Assembly (NCBI RefSeq): GCF_003315485.1
Contig: NZ_QNSE01000012.1
Coordinates: forward strand, 62,001 to 126,000
Length of the DNA: 64,000 nt
Reading direction: 5' to 3'
DNA from: Marinomonas rhizomae
Lineage (GTDB): Bacteria > Pseudomonadota > Gammaproteobacteria > Pseudomonadales > Marinomonadaceae
Part shown: positions 37,400 through 46,560 of the stretch, piece after piece
Layout of the letters: the number at the start of each line of letters is the position of its first letter
How positions within the stretch are numbered: position 1 is the stretch's first letter
Notes under the pieces: generated by a model
The model's database searches: none
What the model was told of the DNA's origin: nothing
What the model saw: the letters and a program-made list of their open reading frames with translations, nothing else
Translations under genes and position numbers: made by a program

Positions 37400-37430
37400 A
37401 ATGGGCCACAAAAATCTCAGCGTGCCCATT
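37400..37430 (-). terminator. Weak hairpin after dctD
   Basis: A 7-bp stem (AATGGGC with GCCCATT) plus two further pairs across a bulge; on the minus strand a short T stretch follows. Possibly a partial terminator between dctD and the TauE/SafE gene. Confidence 0.4.
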
Positions 37431-37450
37431 CTTGTTCGTTATAGAGAAAA

Positions 37451-38809
37451 TTATTGCTTATAAATATCTTTGTCTAAATCGTATTTGCGCATTTTGTCAT
37501 AGAGAGTTTTGCGCGGTAGCCCAAGCGCATCCATGGTATCTTTGATAGAACCTTTTTGGCGCAGCAACTCTTGCTCTAGCAAGGTTTTTTCAAAGCGCTC
37601 TAACTGCTCAGGGAGTGTCATTACACCAGGGTTGTTTTCATTGATGATAATCTGATCAAATTCAAACGAGCCCGCTTCCCCCATTAGCACGTAGCGCTCA
37701 GCAAGATTACGTAATTCACGAACATTCCCCGGCCAATCATAGCTCAACAAACTGTGCATTCGTGCAGCCGAAAGTGGCTCAGATTCACGTTTATATTGGG
37801 CTATGGCCACCAAACAAAAATGCTGCCACAACAAAGAAATATCGTCTTTTCGTTCCCGTAATGGTGGAATATCCACTCGTACAACATTAAGTCGATAATA
37901 TAAATCTTCGCGAAATGTGCCACCTTCGCTTAGTTGTTTCAGATCTACTTTGGTCGCGGCAAGAATACGCAAATCTAAATCAATCGCCTTATTTGACCCC
38001 AAACGCTCTAAACGGCGCTCTTCCAATACTCGCAGCAAGCGAATCTGCATCGACATCGGCATGCTTTCAATTTCATCAAGAAACAAGGTTCCGCCATTGG
38101 CATGTTCAAGCTTACCGATACGTTGTGTCTTAGCGTCGGTGAAAGCCCCTTTTTCATGACCAAATAGCTCAGATTCCATAATCGAATCAGGCACTGCGCC
38201 GCAGTTAATCGCCACAAATGCGTGATTACGACGAGAGCTGTGCTCATGAATATAACGCGCTACGAGCTCTTTACCTGTACCGGTTTCTCCTTGAATAAGG
38301 ATATCCGCGCCCGTATCAGCAACATGCAACAGAGCCTGGCGTAAACGATGAATTCCCGGCGTATTACCAATGATTCGCGGGCCGGGAGCATTTTGTGCTG
38401 CTAACTCCAAGCGTAAATTACGATTCTCTAACGTCAGTTGACGCTTTTCCGATGCTCGGCGAACCACTTCAAGAAAGTCTTCATTAGAAAAAGGTTTTTC
38501 AATAAAGTCGTAAGCACCATCACGAATCGCGCTTACCGCCATGCTTATGTCACCATGACCCGTTATGAGAATAAAAGGGATTTCCGCATCGATCTTTTTA
38601 ACTTCTTCAAACAGTTCTAAGCCACTTTTACCAGGCAAATTGATGTCACTAACAATCACACCAGACCAATCTAATGACAATTTTTCAATCACGCCTTGCA
38701 CCGATGCAAACTCTTCAACCACAAAAGCTTCAAGCTGTAATGTCTGAGAAATGGCCATGCGAACCGCTTGCTCGTCGTCAATCAATATTACTTGCTTGCT
38801 GTCTGGCAT
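37451..38809 (-). CDS. dctD: Sigma-54-dependent response regulator DctD
   Basis: A 452-residue NtrC-type activator: receiver domain with D11/D12, phosphoacceptor D55 and K105; AAA+ domain with Walker A GETGTGK (174-180) and Walker B LFLDEIES; and a C-terminal Fis-type HTH (GSIKDTMDALGLPRKTLYDK). The sigma-54 contact loop reads GAFTDA (221-226) instead of the canonical GAFTGA. It lies 32 bp downstream of dctB; the likely target is dctPQM. Confidence 0.92.
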   Translation of the reverse strand: MPDSKQVILIDDEQAVRMAISQTLQLEAFVVEEFASVQGVIEKLSLDWSGVIVSDINLPGKSGLELFEEVKKIDAEIPFILITGHGDISMAVSAIRDGAYDFIEKPFSNEDFLEVVRRASEKRQLTLENRNLRLELAAQNAPGPRIIGNTPGIHRLRQALLHVADTGADILIQGETGTGKELVARYIHEHSSRRNHAFVAINCGAVPDSIMESELFGHEKGAFTDAKTQRIGKLEHANGGTLFLDEIESMPMSMQIRLLRVLEERRLERLGSNKAIDLDLRILAATKVDLKQLSEGGTFREDLYYRLNVVRVDIPPLRERKDDISLLWQHFCLVAIAQYKRESEPLSAARMHSLLSYDWPGNVRELRNLAERYVLMGEAGSFEFDQIIINENNPGVMTLPEQLERFEKTLLEQELLRQKGSIKDTMDALGLPRKTLYDKMRKYDLDKDIYKQ

Positions 38810-38841
38810 TAATTTTCCTCTTTAGGATCTCTAGAAAGAGA

Positions 38842-41106
38842 TTAAGACGGGGGAATCAGGTGGTTAAAACGAGGTAGCCTAACACAAAATTCGGCACCGC
38901 CAGAGTCTTGATTTTTTGCACTAATTTGCCCGCCCATTGCCTCAACAATACGCTGACTAATCGACAAACCTAGACCCAAGCCCAACCCTAAGGATTTTGA
39001 AGTAAAGAAGGGTTCAAAAAGGTGTCGAATGGCTTCTTCACTTAAGCCATTACCTGAATCTTGGATACAAAGAACGACTTGGTTTTCTGTCGAAGTTTGC
39101 TCAATACTGACGCGTCGAGTGTTATCGGGGGATTCTAAAATTGCATCGGCGGCATTCGCTAGCAAATTAACCAACACTTGCTCTAAAAAGACCATATCAC
39201 CGTTTACGATAAAACCTTGATCTTCCGTCACCACTAATTCTATCCCCACTTCTTTATAGCGTGGACTCATGATTTTCAATGCTCCCATAATAGCGGTTTG
39301 GACAGCAATCGGCCCATGATGCACATCACCTTTACGCGCAAATACTTTAAAGCGAGCAATAATATCACCCATGTGATGGCCTAACTGACTAATATGTTGC
39401 AAGTTTGTATGGGCTTGTTCGTACTGGCCTCGATCTAGAAACTTCAAACCATTCCCTGCGAAAGCTCGAATAGCGGTCAAAGGCTGATTTAATTCATGGT
39501 TTAGGCCTGCGGTTAACTGACCTAACACGGCTAGTTTTGCCGTTTGTATTAGTTCTCGCTGTGTACCTTTATGCTCTTCGATTTCATGACGCAGACGAGT
39601 ATTGGCACCCTGTAATTCAAAGGTTCGCTCTCTCACCCGCTCTTCTAGTTCGATACGTGCCTGTGTGATTTCCTGCTCGTAACGCTTGCGCTCCGTCATG
39701 TCATGAAAGGTCACCAAGTAACTTAGGCGATTCGGTAACTGCATCTTACATAAGGTCATTTCAACCGGAACCGTTTGGTCGGAATAACATAACCGCCCTT
39801 CTCTGGTTAACACTTTAACCCCTAAATCATTTGCAGCTTCCAAAAAATCATCCTGAGCTGGCGCATCCGACTCATCTGCTAGAAATAATGCATTCAATGG
39901 TTGTCCGACTAAAGGCGCTAACGGTTGGCCCAGCAATTTTTCAACGGCAGGATTAAACGACTCGATTTTATGGTTTTCATCCAGCGTCACTAAACCAGCT
40001 TGTGTATTTTGGATAACTTCACGAATGTAAGCTTGATTATGACGGGTCATTTCGTTGGCATCTGATCGCTCTCGCAACATTCTCGAGCGCAACATAGCAA
40101 GGCCAAACAACAAAGCTGTGATCGTCACCCCACCAGCAAAAATTGCTCGCCATAGCGCAATTTCTTCATTAATGGTTTTGAGTGGTGCAAGAATAGATAT
40201 TTTAAAATCTAGCAAACGAATGGGGCGACTCATTTTCAAAAAAGACAGCCGCTCTATTTCGACATCATCATTCAACAGAGTGTTTTCGAGCACATCTACA
40301 ATTTGAGATTTTTCATCAAACGGCTTTTGATACACAATCGCTAATTTTTCAATCGACTTACCATAGTAGCGCTGTGAATCAGCGATACGCTGTAGCTCGG
40401 CATGGGTTAATTCACCAAAAATGCGATACAACCAATTTGGCCGAGAACTACTAAATACAATGCCATCAGGATCCAGCAGTAAAAACTCATAGTGCTGATT
40501 GGCAAAACGTTTCTCAAATTGGGTCAAGTCTACCTTTACGACAGCAATACCAATAATCGAATCACCTTCGTAAACAGGATAAGAAAAGTAATAACCTCGA
40601 CGATTAGAGGTCGTTCCCAAAGCGTAATAGCGACCAGGCTTGCCCTGAATAGCATCTTGAAAATAGGGACGAAAAGCGAAATTGCGGCCGACAAAGCTGG
40701 TATTTTCACGGTAGTTAGAGGCAGCAATCGTTAAACCTTCCGTATTAAGAATATAACTATCTGACGCCTCTGTAATTCGGTTTATCTGTTCAAGCTCCTG
40801 ATTCAATTGGTTAATATCTGAATCAAAACCATCACGAAGAGCTTTTTTGACTCTATCATTAGACGCCAATAGAGTCGGCATGTGTTGATATTTAGCAATA
40901 GCACTTTCAAGCACACTCGCAAGCTGATTAAGCTGCTCAAAAGAGTCAATTCGTAACGTCTTAATTTGCTGATTTTTTAGCGCTTCGCCCCCCTTCCATG
41001 TCATCAATAAAGTGATGAGAAACACAATAAAATACAGCCAAAAAAAATGTTTTTTAAGACGGTTTAAATAAAATGATCCTATACTAAAGCGCTTACTCTC
41101 ACTCAA
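38842..41106 (-). CDS. dctB: Sensor histidine kinase DctB-like
   Basis: A 754-residue kinase: membrane helix at about 21-38, periplasmic double-Cache-type sensor (about 45-315, with the GRNFAFRPYFQDAIQGKPG ligand-pocket segment of C4-dicarboxylate sensors), second helix at about 322-340, PAS (about 360-470), coiled linker, H-box with H537 (GLNHELNQP) and an ATPase domain with SKSLGLGLGLGLSI. The best start is a TTG at 41106, since the next ATG would lie inside the first helix. The extra PAS domain is not present in the classical rhizobial DctB. Confidence 0.9.
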   Translation of the reverse strand: MSESKRFSIGSFYLNRLKKHFFWLYFIVFLITLLMTWKGGEALKNQQIKTLRIDSFEQLNQLASVLESAIAKYQHMPTLLASNDRVKKALRDGFDSDINQLNQELEQINRITEASDSYILNTEGLTIAASNYRENTSFVGRNFAFRPYFQDAIQGKPGRYYALGTTSNRRGYYFSYPVYEGDSIIGIAVVKVDLTQFEKRFANQHYEFLLLDPDGIVFSSSRPNWLYRIFGELTHAELQRIADSQRYYGKSIEKLAIVYQKPFDEKSQIVDVLENTLLNDDVEIERLSFLKMSRPIRLLDFKISILAPLKTINEEIALWRAIFAGGVTITALLFGLAMLRSRMLRERSDANEMTRHNQAYIREVIQNTQAGLVTLDENHKIESFNPAVEKLLGQPLAPLVGQPLNALFLADESDAPAQDDFLEAANDLGVKVLTREGRLCYSDQTVPVEMTLCKMQLPNRLSYLVTFHDMTERKRYEQEITQARIELEERVRERTFELQGANTRLRHEIEEHKGTQRELIQTAKLAVLGQLTAGLNHELNQPLTAIRAFAGNGLKFLDRGQYEQAHTNLQHISQLGHHMGDIIARFKVFARKGDVHHGPIAVQTAIMGALKIMSPRYKEVGIELVVTEDQGFIVNGDMVFLEQVLVNLLANAADAILESPDNTRRVSIEQTSTENQVVLCIQDSGNGLSEEAIRHLFEPFFTSKSLGLGLGLGLSISQRIVEAMGGQISAKNQDSGGAEFCVRLPRFNHLIPPS

Positions 41107-41232
41107 AAACTTAACTCTCTATACGGTAGGGTTTAGATACATTTTTTACATTGTATTCGTATTCTATTTCAGGCACGTTCTAATACTCTTAAATAAAAAT
41201 ACATTTATTAAATCTCCATCGACAGGATAAAA

Positions 41233-43764
41233 ATGCACTCCATTAGCTTTCATTGCCAATCAATTGACGACCTAACTCAGAAGCTGGAGGGTATTGACGC
41301 ACCGGATTTAGTCCAACTATACGGAACATTGGCCATAAAAGAAGCCAAACCGTGGGCAATTTACCTGTCAAAACGCTTTCCTGCGGCTTGCCGAGTTGGT
41401 ATGGCAAGCCAAAGGCATATCTCTAATGGTCTGGTAAAAAACCATGGCGCGACGCTTATTTTATCCTATTTTGAAAAAAGTCATCTCGTTCACCACAGCG
41501 TGGCATACGATGATGAGCGTGCAGATCAATCTGGACAAAATTTATTTGCACCATTTTTAACACAAACAGAACAAAACCAAGCCAATTGTTACATTGTGTT
41601 AGTAGATTCAAAAGAGGCTATTCAAGACGACTTTTTTCATGTTTCTCAACACAACGACCTCACTATAAGTGGTGGTAGAGCTGGTCTATTTGATCATAAA
41701 AATAGTTGGGTAATGTATCAAGATAAGCTGTACCAAAATCAGTCTATTGCAGTGGGCATTGTAAGCCCATATTTAACACAACAACGTGATGTATTTGTTG
41801 ATAATATCGCGATTGGGCGACATATGCTGATCACCTCAAGCGAGGGCAAAACCATCAAGCAAATTGATCATTTGCCCGCACAACAGGTCTATCAGCGCTA
41901 CCTATCAAATGGTGAAAAAATCAGCCTCGAATTGGCAAATCGCTTTGCACTTACCTCGATGCATAATAACGTTGAAATCAATGCCGTGCCTTTAGACTGG
42001 GCAAATGACGGAGGCATAGTCATGAGCGAAGCGCTTCCTGAAGGCGCATCAGTGAGATTTCTCTATTTTCACCCGGCTCAATCATTGCATGCCATTGCAC
42101 CCAAAATACAACACCTCAACGAGCAACAGCCGGACAGTGTTTTTGTCTTTAGCTGCATTAGCCGTGAAGACTTTATCGATGAACAACCCACTGACAAACT
42201 GAACCTACTTAATCAGGTTATACCCTTGCATGGTACTTATTGTTTTGGAGAATTTTTTACCACGCAATTCGGCACTAGAATCATGCAACATGCGTTAACT
42301 TACTTAGCAATAAACGAGTCTAACTGTGGAGTTAAGCGAGAAGTTGAACCTATTCGGGTTACAGATGAAGGCGACTCTTTAGCCCCCATGTTCAATTTAA
42401 TCAGTAATGCTTTTCAAGATCTTGAACAAGAGTACGCAACCCTGTCGGCACAAAAACAGGATCAAATAAGCGGTGATTGGTTGCATGACTTACAAACAGG
42501 GTTACTGAATCGTTTTTCGCTACTTGGACGACTTAACAATAAGCAGGATATTTTTCATCTTGCGGTTCTTCGAATCCGTAGTTTTCGTCTGATCAATCAG
42601 CAATATGGTTACAATGCAGCTGACGACTTGTTTGCCCAGCTGGCGCATTACTTAAAGCGTCGCTTAAGTACCAATTCAGTTGGCATTGAGTTCACTTGCT
42701 ATCGTTTATCAGCCAATGAAATTGCGGTTTCTATTCACAGTCATATCGCACCTAACAAAATAGTTCGATTATTTCGTAACTTAGCGGAAGACATTGAAAA
42801 CCAAGAATTTTCAATCACGAACAAAATAGAGCACTTACTAACTCTTAGTTTATCTATTGGCATGGCTTCTGTTTTTGATCAACAAGGCCAACCTCTCTGC
42901 GAGCAAGCTCATCTTTTAATCAAAGCCAGTGAAGCAAGACGATTTGCACAGATAAACAATCAGCCTATTTATTGGAATGGTGATTTACAAGATCACGCCA
43001 CATCAGAAGAAAATCTAGATTGGATTCTAAAAATACGTAAAGCCCTAGAAAATGATGACATATTGGCTTACTTTCAACCTTACTATGACAGCCAAACAGG
43101 CGAAGAAGTGGGTGCTGAAGCCTTATTGAGAGCGCGTATTGATGGCAAAATAGTAAGCCCTGCGTTGTTTTTAGATTTAATTAAACAAACACAGCTTTAT
43201 GCCAAAATAACTCAAGTTATGTTGTTGAAATGTGAGCATATCCTCAATCGCTATCCAAATGTACATGTTGCCTTGAATCTTTCTGTTTTAGACTTTAAAC
43301 ACTATGCGACATTAAAGGCGCTACGTGAATTCTTCAAACGTAATCAAGTCAATGGCCGATTAACACTTGAGATCACAGAATCAGAATCCATCCAAGACTA
43401 TGAATGGATCAGCCCTATTATTAATGAATTTAGAGCCGCTGGGGCGCTATTAGCCATTGACGACTTTGGTGCTGGCTACTCAAATTTAGAAAAACTCATC
43501 GCTTTGAATCCAGACATATTAAAATTAGATGGTTGTATCGTAAAAACCATAGACACAGACGAGAAGCTCCAGAAACTGGTAAAACACGTTAACAGCCTTG
43601 CTCATTCTTTAGGTACAAAAACTCAGGCGGAATTTGTTCATAATGCCGCCGTACAACAACAGTTAGTAGACCTAAAAATAGACTATTTGCAGGGTTATCA
43701 TCTATCAGAGCCTATCAGTGAGTCAGAATGGCTTGGGCAACAGGATAATAAAACAAACCTATAA
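41233..43764 (+). CDS. FIST-GGDEF-EAL protein, probable c-di-GMP phosphodiesterase
   Basis: An 843-residue soluble protein. Residues about 28-210 resemble the FIST N domain and about 215-365 the FIST_C domain (ending HGTYCFGEFF), a ligand-sensing pair proposed to bind amino acids. A GGDEF domain (about 415-580) is degenerate: the motif reads SANEI at 493-497, so cyclase activity is unlikely. The EAL domain (about 598-825) keeps EALLR (629-633), N682, E713, DDFG (743-746), K764, E800 and Q820, so hydrolysis of c-di-GMP is likely. No membrane segment is seen. AGGA precedes the ATG. Confidence 0.85.
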   Translation: MHSISFHCQSIDDLTQKLEGIDAPDLVQLYGTLAIKEAKPWAIYLSKRFPAACRVGMASQRHISNGLVKNHGATLILSYFEKSHLVHHSVAYDDERADQSGQNLFAPFLTQTEQNQANCYIVLVDSKEAIQDDFFHVSQHNDLTISGGRAGLFDHKNSWVMYQDKLYQNQSIAVGIVSPYLTQQRDVFVDNIAIGRHMLITSSEGKTIKQIDHLPAQQVYQRYLSNGEKISLELANRFALTSMHNNVEINAVPLDWANDGGIVMSEALPEGASVRFLYFHPAQSLHAIAPKIQHLNEQQPDSVFVFSCISREDFIDEQPTDKLNLLNQVIPLHGTYCFGEFFTTQFGTRIMQHALTYLAINESNCGVKREVEPIRVTDEGDSLAPMFNLISNAFQDLEQEYATLSAQKQDQISGDWLHDLQTGLLNRFSLLGRLNNKQDIFHLAVLRIRSFRLINQQYGYNAADDLFAQLAHYLKRRLSTNSVGIEFTCYRLSANEIAVSIHSHIAPNKIVRLFRNLAEDIENQEFSITNKIEHLLTLSLSIGMASVFDQQGQPLCEQAHLLIKASEARRFAQINNQPIYWNGDLQDHATSEENLDWILKIRKALENDDILAYFQPYYDSQTGEEVGAEALLRARIDGKIVSPALFLDLIKQTQLYAKITQVMLLKCEHILNRYPNVHVALNLSVLDFKHYATLKALREFFKRNQVNGRLTLEITESESIQDYEWISPIINEFRAAGALLAIDDFGAGYSNLEKLIALNPDILKLDGCIVKTIDTDEKLQKLVKHVNSLAHSLGTKTQAEFVHNAAVQQQLVDLKIDYLQGYHLSEPISESEWLGQQDNKTNL

Positions 43765-43774
43765 AAAATTTCGC

Positions 43775-44752
43775 TTATGCTCTCGCGTGAGCGAATGACA
43801 ACACCTCGGCAATATGGGGTTTATGACACAATAACATTAATAAACGGTCTACACCGAGCGCCACGCCAGCACAATCAGGTAGACCGCTTTCTAATGCGGT
43901 AATGAGTCGCTCATCGAATTGCCTATTCGCCAGGCGCAATGCCTTGCGTGTATTTTTATCTTCAGCAAATCGTCTTGATTGCTCCTTGGCGTCCGTCAGT
44001 TCATGGTAGCCATTTGCCAGTTCCATCCCCTGCCAATAAAGCTCAAAACGTGCCGCGACTAACTGACCTTTTTCATCAAGATGTGTCTTAGCAAGTGCGG
44101 CCTGAGAAGCTGGGTAGCTATGAATAAAACAAGGGACGTATTTACCAATAGCAGGTTCTACCACGCTCGAGAAAAGTAACTCAAGCAAGGTGTCACGGTC
44201 GTCTTCTTGTAAACCGTATTCAGTGTGTGCATGGGCGCACTCTTGTAATTGGAACAGTGTCGCAGTGAAAGGATCAAGTCCAGTATGACGTAAAAACGCC
44301 ATTTGATAACTGAGTCGTTCGCAAGTCAGCACCTCGTCATTCAAAAGTGTCGATAACAAACTTTGTATTTCATCCATTAACTGCCAATGATCAAAACCGA
44401 CTCGATACCATTCCAACATGGTAAATTCGATACTATGACGTCGGCCAATGTCCTCGGCTCGGAACACTTTACCCAATTGATAAATAGAACCAGAACCCGC
44501 ACATAATAGACGCTTCATGGCGAATTCAGGGGAGGTTTGAAGATAATAAGTAAGGTCTTCGCCTTGAGAACGCGTCTGGCAGGTTAATACTTCAATATGT
44601 GGATCGGTAATACTGCCCAGAGACAGGCATTGAGTATCCACCTCCATCACCTCACGTGCATCGAAAAAAGCGCGAATAGCTTTCAGTAACTGAGCGCGCT
44701 TTTGCAAAATCGACATATCAGCACTGGGTTGCCACAAAGAAGCGTCGTACAT
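43775..44752 (-). CDS. epmA: EF-P--(R)-beta-lysine ligase
   Basis: A 325-residue class II LysRS paralog lacking the anticodon-binding domain: IRAFFDAREVMEVDTQCL, ITDPHIEVL, motif 2 (GKVFRAEDIGRRHSIEFTMLEW) and motif 3 (ALGVDRLLMLL). It attaches (R)-beta-lysine to EF-P Lys34. efp and epmB lie about 8-9 kb downstream in the window. Its stop is 10 bp from the stop of the convergent FIST-GGDEF-EAL gene. Confidence 0.95.
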   Translation of the reverse strand: MYDASLWQPSADMSILQKRAQLLKAIRAFFDAREVMEVDTQCLSLGSITDPHIEVLTCQTRSQGEDLTYYLQTSPEFAMKRLLCAGSGSIYQLGKVFRAEDIGRRHSIEFTMLEWYRVGFDHWQLMDEIQSLLSTLLNDEVLTCERLSYQMAFLRHTGLDPFTATLFQLQECAHAHTEYGLQEDDRDTLLELLFSSVVEPAIGKYVPCFIHSYPASQAALAKTHLDEKGQLVAARFELYWQGMELANGYHELTDAKEQSRRFAEDKNTRKALRLANRQFDERLITALESGLPDCAGVALGVDRLLMLLCHKPHIAEVLSFAHARA

Positions 44753-44797
44753 AGAAAAACACTCTGAAAAATAAAGTGCATCATAACAAATACAGCC

Positions 44798-45439
44798 TTA
44801 TATATTCACTTTACTCAACAATATTTTAATGCCCGCGATGCCAAACATCAGAGTGAAAGCCGCATCAAAGCCGCGTTTCATTTTAAAATAACCTTGGCGA
44901 ATCCGTGGGTTGGAAAACAGCACAGCGTAGCCCAAATTTATGCAGGCACTTTGAATCGTTAATAGGACAATCACAGACAACAAACCTTGTGTGGAAACCG
45001 AACTCGGCATCCCCATGGCAAATAAAGACCCTAGAAACAGAATCGCTTTAGGATTGGTTAAGTGGATAGCCAAACCACGAAAATAAGCAGTGTGTAAAGA
45101 CGTTTTTTTAGTCTCTAGCGTGGCCAACATTTTGCTCGTATCCGATTTATTCGTCATTGCCGAACGACAAGATTTGTAAGCTAAGAATAATAAATAGACC
45201 GCACCAACATAACGTAAGCTCTCGAATAGCCAGACATTCGCATACAGTACAGCGCCTAAACCAAAGGCGGCCGAACACGACCAAAATAGCGAGCCTGTAA
45301 GTATGCCTGATGCTAACGCCAAGCCTTGCACTCGCCCCTGATTCATTGACGTCGATGCAATCGCCAATGTCGCAGGCCCAGGACTCGCCATAGCGACAAA
45401 AGCCCCCATTAATATCAAGACATAGTGGATTTCTTGCAT
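44798..45439 (-). CDS. LysE/RhtB family amino-acid exporter
   Basis: A 213-residue membrane protein with about six helices and the family signature ASPGPATLAIAS near residue 18-29. It exports amino acids or related metabolites. The ATG lies inside the last codons of the upstream EamA gene (25-bp overlap), so translation is probably coupled. GAGGTG precedes the start. Confidence 0.9.
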   Translation of the reverse strand: MQEIHYVLILMGAFVAMASPGPATLAIASTSMNQGRVQGLALASGILTGSLFWSCSAAFGLGAVLYANVWLFESLRYVGAVYLLFLAYKSCRSAMTNKSDTSKMLATLETKKTSLHTAYFRGLAIHLTNPKAILFLGSLFAMGMPSSVSTQGLLSVIVLLTIQSACINLGYAVLFSNPRIRQGYFKMKRGFDAAFTLMFGIAGIKILLSKVNI

Positions 45440-46326
45440 GAATCACCTCTCAGTCTTCTTAAAAAACTCCATTTTGGTAATGTCATTTGCCCAACAAACA
45501 GACCTAATAAAATCAGCACAGCTGCGATTATCTGATTCGTTTCTATTGGCTCATGGTAAAACCAATAACCACCCAGAATGCCAAATACTGGCACCAATAA
45601 CGTCATCGGCGCGACACTCGACACTGAGTATTTCATGATCATTTTATTCCAAAACCAGTAACCCAATAATGTCGTCGGGTAAGCTTGAAACAAAGCGGAA
45701 AACAGCGTCCATTGGGTAAATTGATTCGGCAACTCAGTGACAACTTGCGTCCCTTCAAAAATAACCGCAAGCAATAACAAAGGCAAAGGTGCAAACAAGA
45801 TTCCCCAGATATTAAAGGCAAAAATCGCTTTGGTATTCGCCCGCTTTACGATCAAGCCATTAATACTCCAAAACATTGACGCCATTAATACCAGCACCAA
45901 ACCTTTGCCAGTCACCGAACCACCTTCGGAGTACATAATCAAAGCAAGTCCAAGTAACGCCAATCCAGCGCCAAGCAACTTATTGCGAGTAATGGTTTCG
46001 TTTAAACATAGCCAACCCACCAGCAAACTACTGACAATACTCATATCCAACAACAAAGACGCCATTCCCGCAGAGACACCAGCGCCAATCGATAAGGTCG
46101 TTAATCCCCAAACGCCGACACCAAAAGACAAGCCATAAGCGATCAAATAACGCCACGGCACATCTGGTTTTTTAATAAAAAAGATCAAGGGAAACACCGC
46201 AAAGCTAAAACGCAACGCGGTTAATATCAAAGGATGAACATTGTTCACCCCAAGCTTGATCACACTAAAGTTCAATCCCCATAACGCCATCAAGGCAAAC
46301 AGCAACCCAAAGTCTCGCAGCTTCAT
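45415..46326 (-). CDS. EamA (DMT) family transporter
   Basis: A 303-residue protein with ten predicted helices in two EamA repeats (LWGLNFSVIKLGVNNVHPL in the first, SMFWSINGLIVKRAN in the second). Members export amino acids or other metabolites. It heads a two-gene exporter unit with the LysE-type gene and is divergent from a MocR regulator, a common layout for MocR targets. A perfect 17-bp inverted repeat lies upstream. Confidence 0.9.
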   Translation of the reverse strand: MKLRDFGLLFALMALWGLNFSVIKLGVNNVHPLILTALRFSFAVFPLIFFIKKPDVPWRYLIAYGLSFGVGVWGLTTLSIGAGVSAGMASLLLDMSIVSSLLVGWLCLNETITRNKLLGAGLALLGLALIMYSEGGSVTGKGLVLVLMASMFWSINGLIVKRANTKAIFAFNIWGILFAPLPLLLLAVIFEGTQVVTELPNQFTQWTLFSALFQAYPTTLLGYWFWNKMIMKYSVSSVAPMTLLVPVFGILGGYWFYHEPIETNQIIAAVLILLGLFVGQMTLPKWSFLRRLRGDSCKKSTMS

Positions 46327-46378
46327 TATTCGTTCCTAGTAAATAAAATCTGTTGTAAACAATAACGAAGGCGCTCAA

Positions 46379-46436
46379 TTACACGCGGTGTTTCTATTCG
46401 AAACTACCGCCTACCTCACAGAAACACCGCGTGTAA
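46379..46436. repeat. Perfect 17-bp inverted repeat in the EamA/MocR divergent region
   Basis: TTACACGCGGTGTTTCT (46379-46395) and its exact reverse complement (46420-46436) flank a 24-bp spacer. It lies between two divergent start codons, so a terminator role is unlikely; a regulator-binding site or a repeated extragenic palindrome are the alternatives. Confidence 0.85.
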
Positions 46437-46560
46437 CTGAACATAGCTAAGCATTCCTTCAGAAAAGAAGTATCACTAGAAAACAAAAAAGAACACAGAT
46501 TCAATTTTCAATAAAAATAAGAGTACAATTCAGGAAGATAGAAATATTTCTGGAGAGGTT

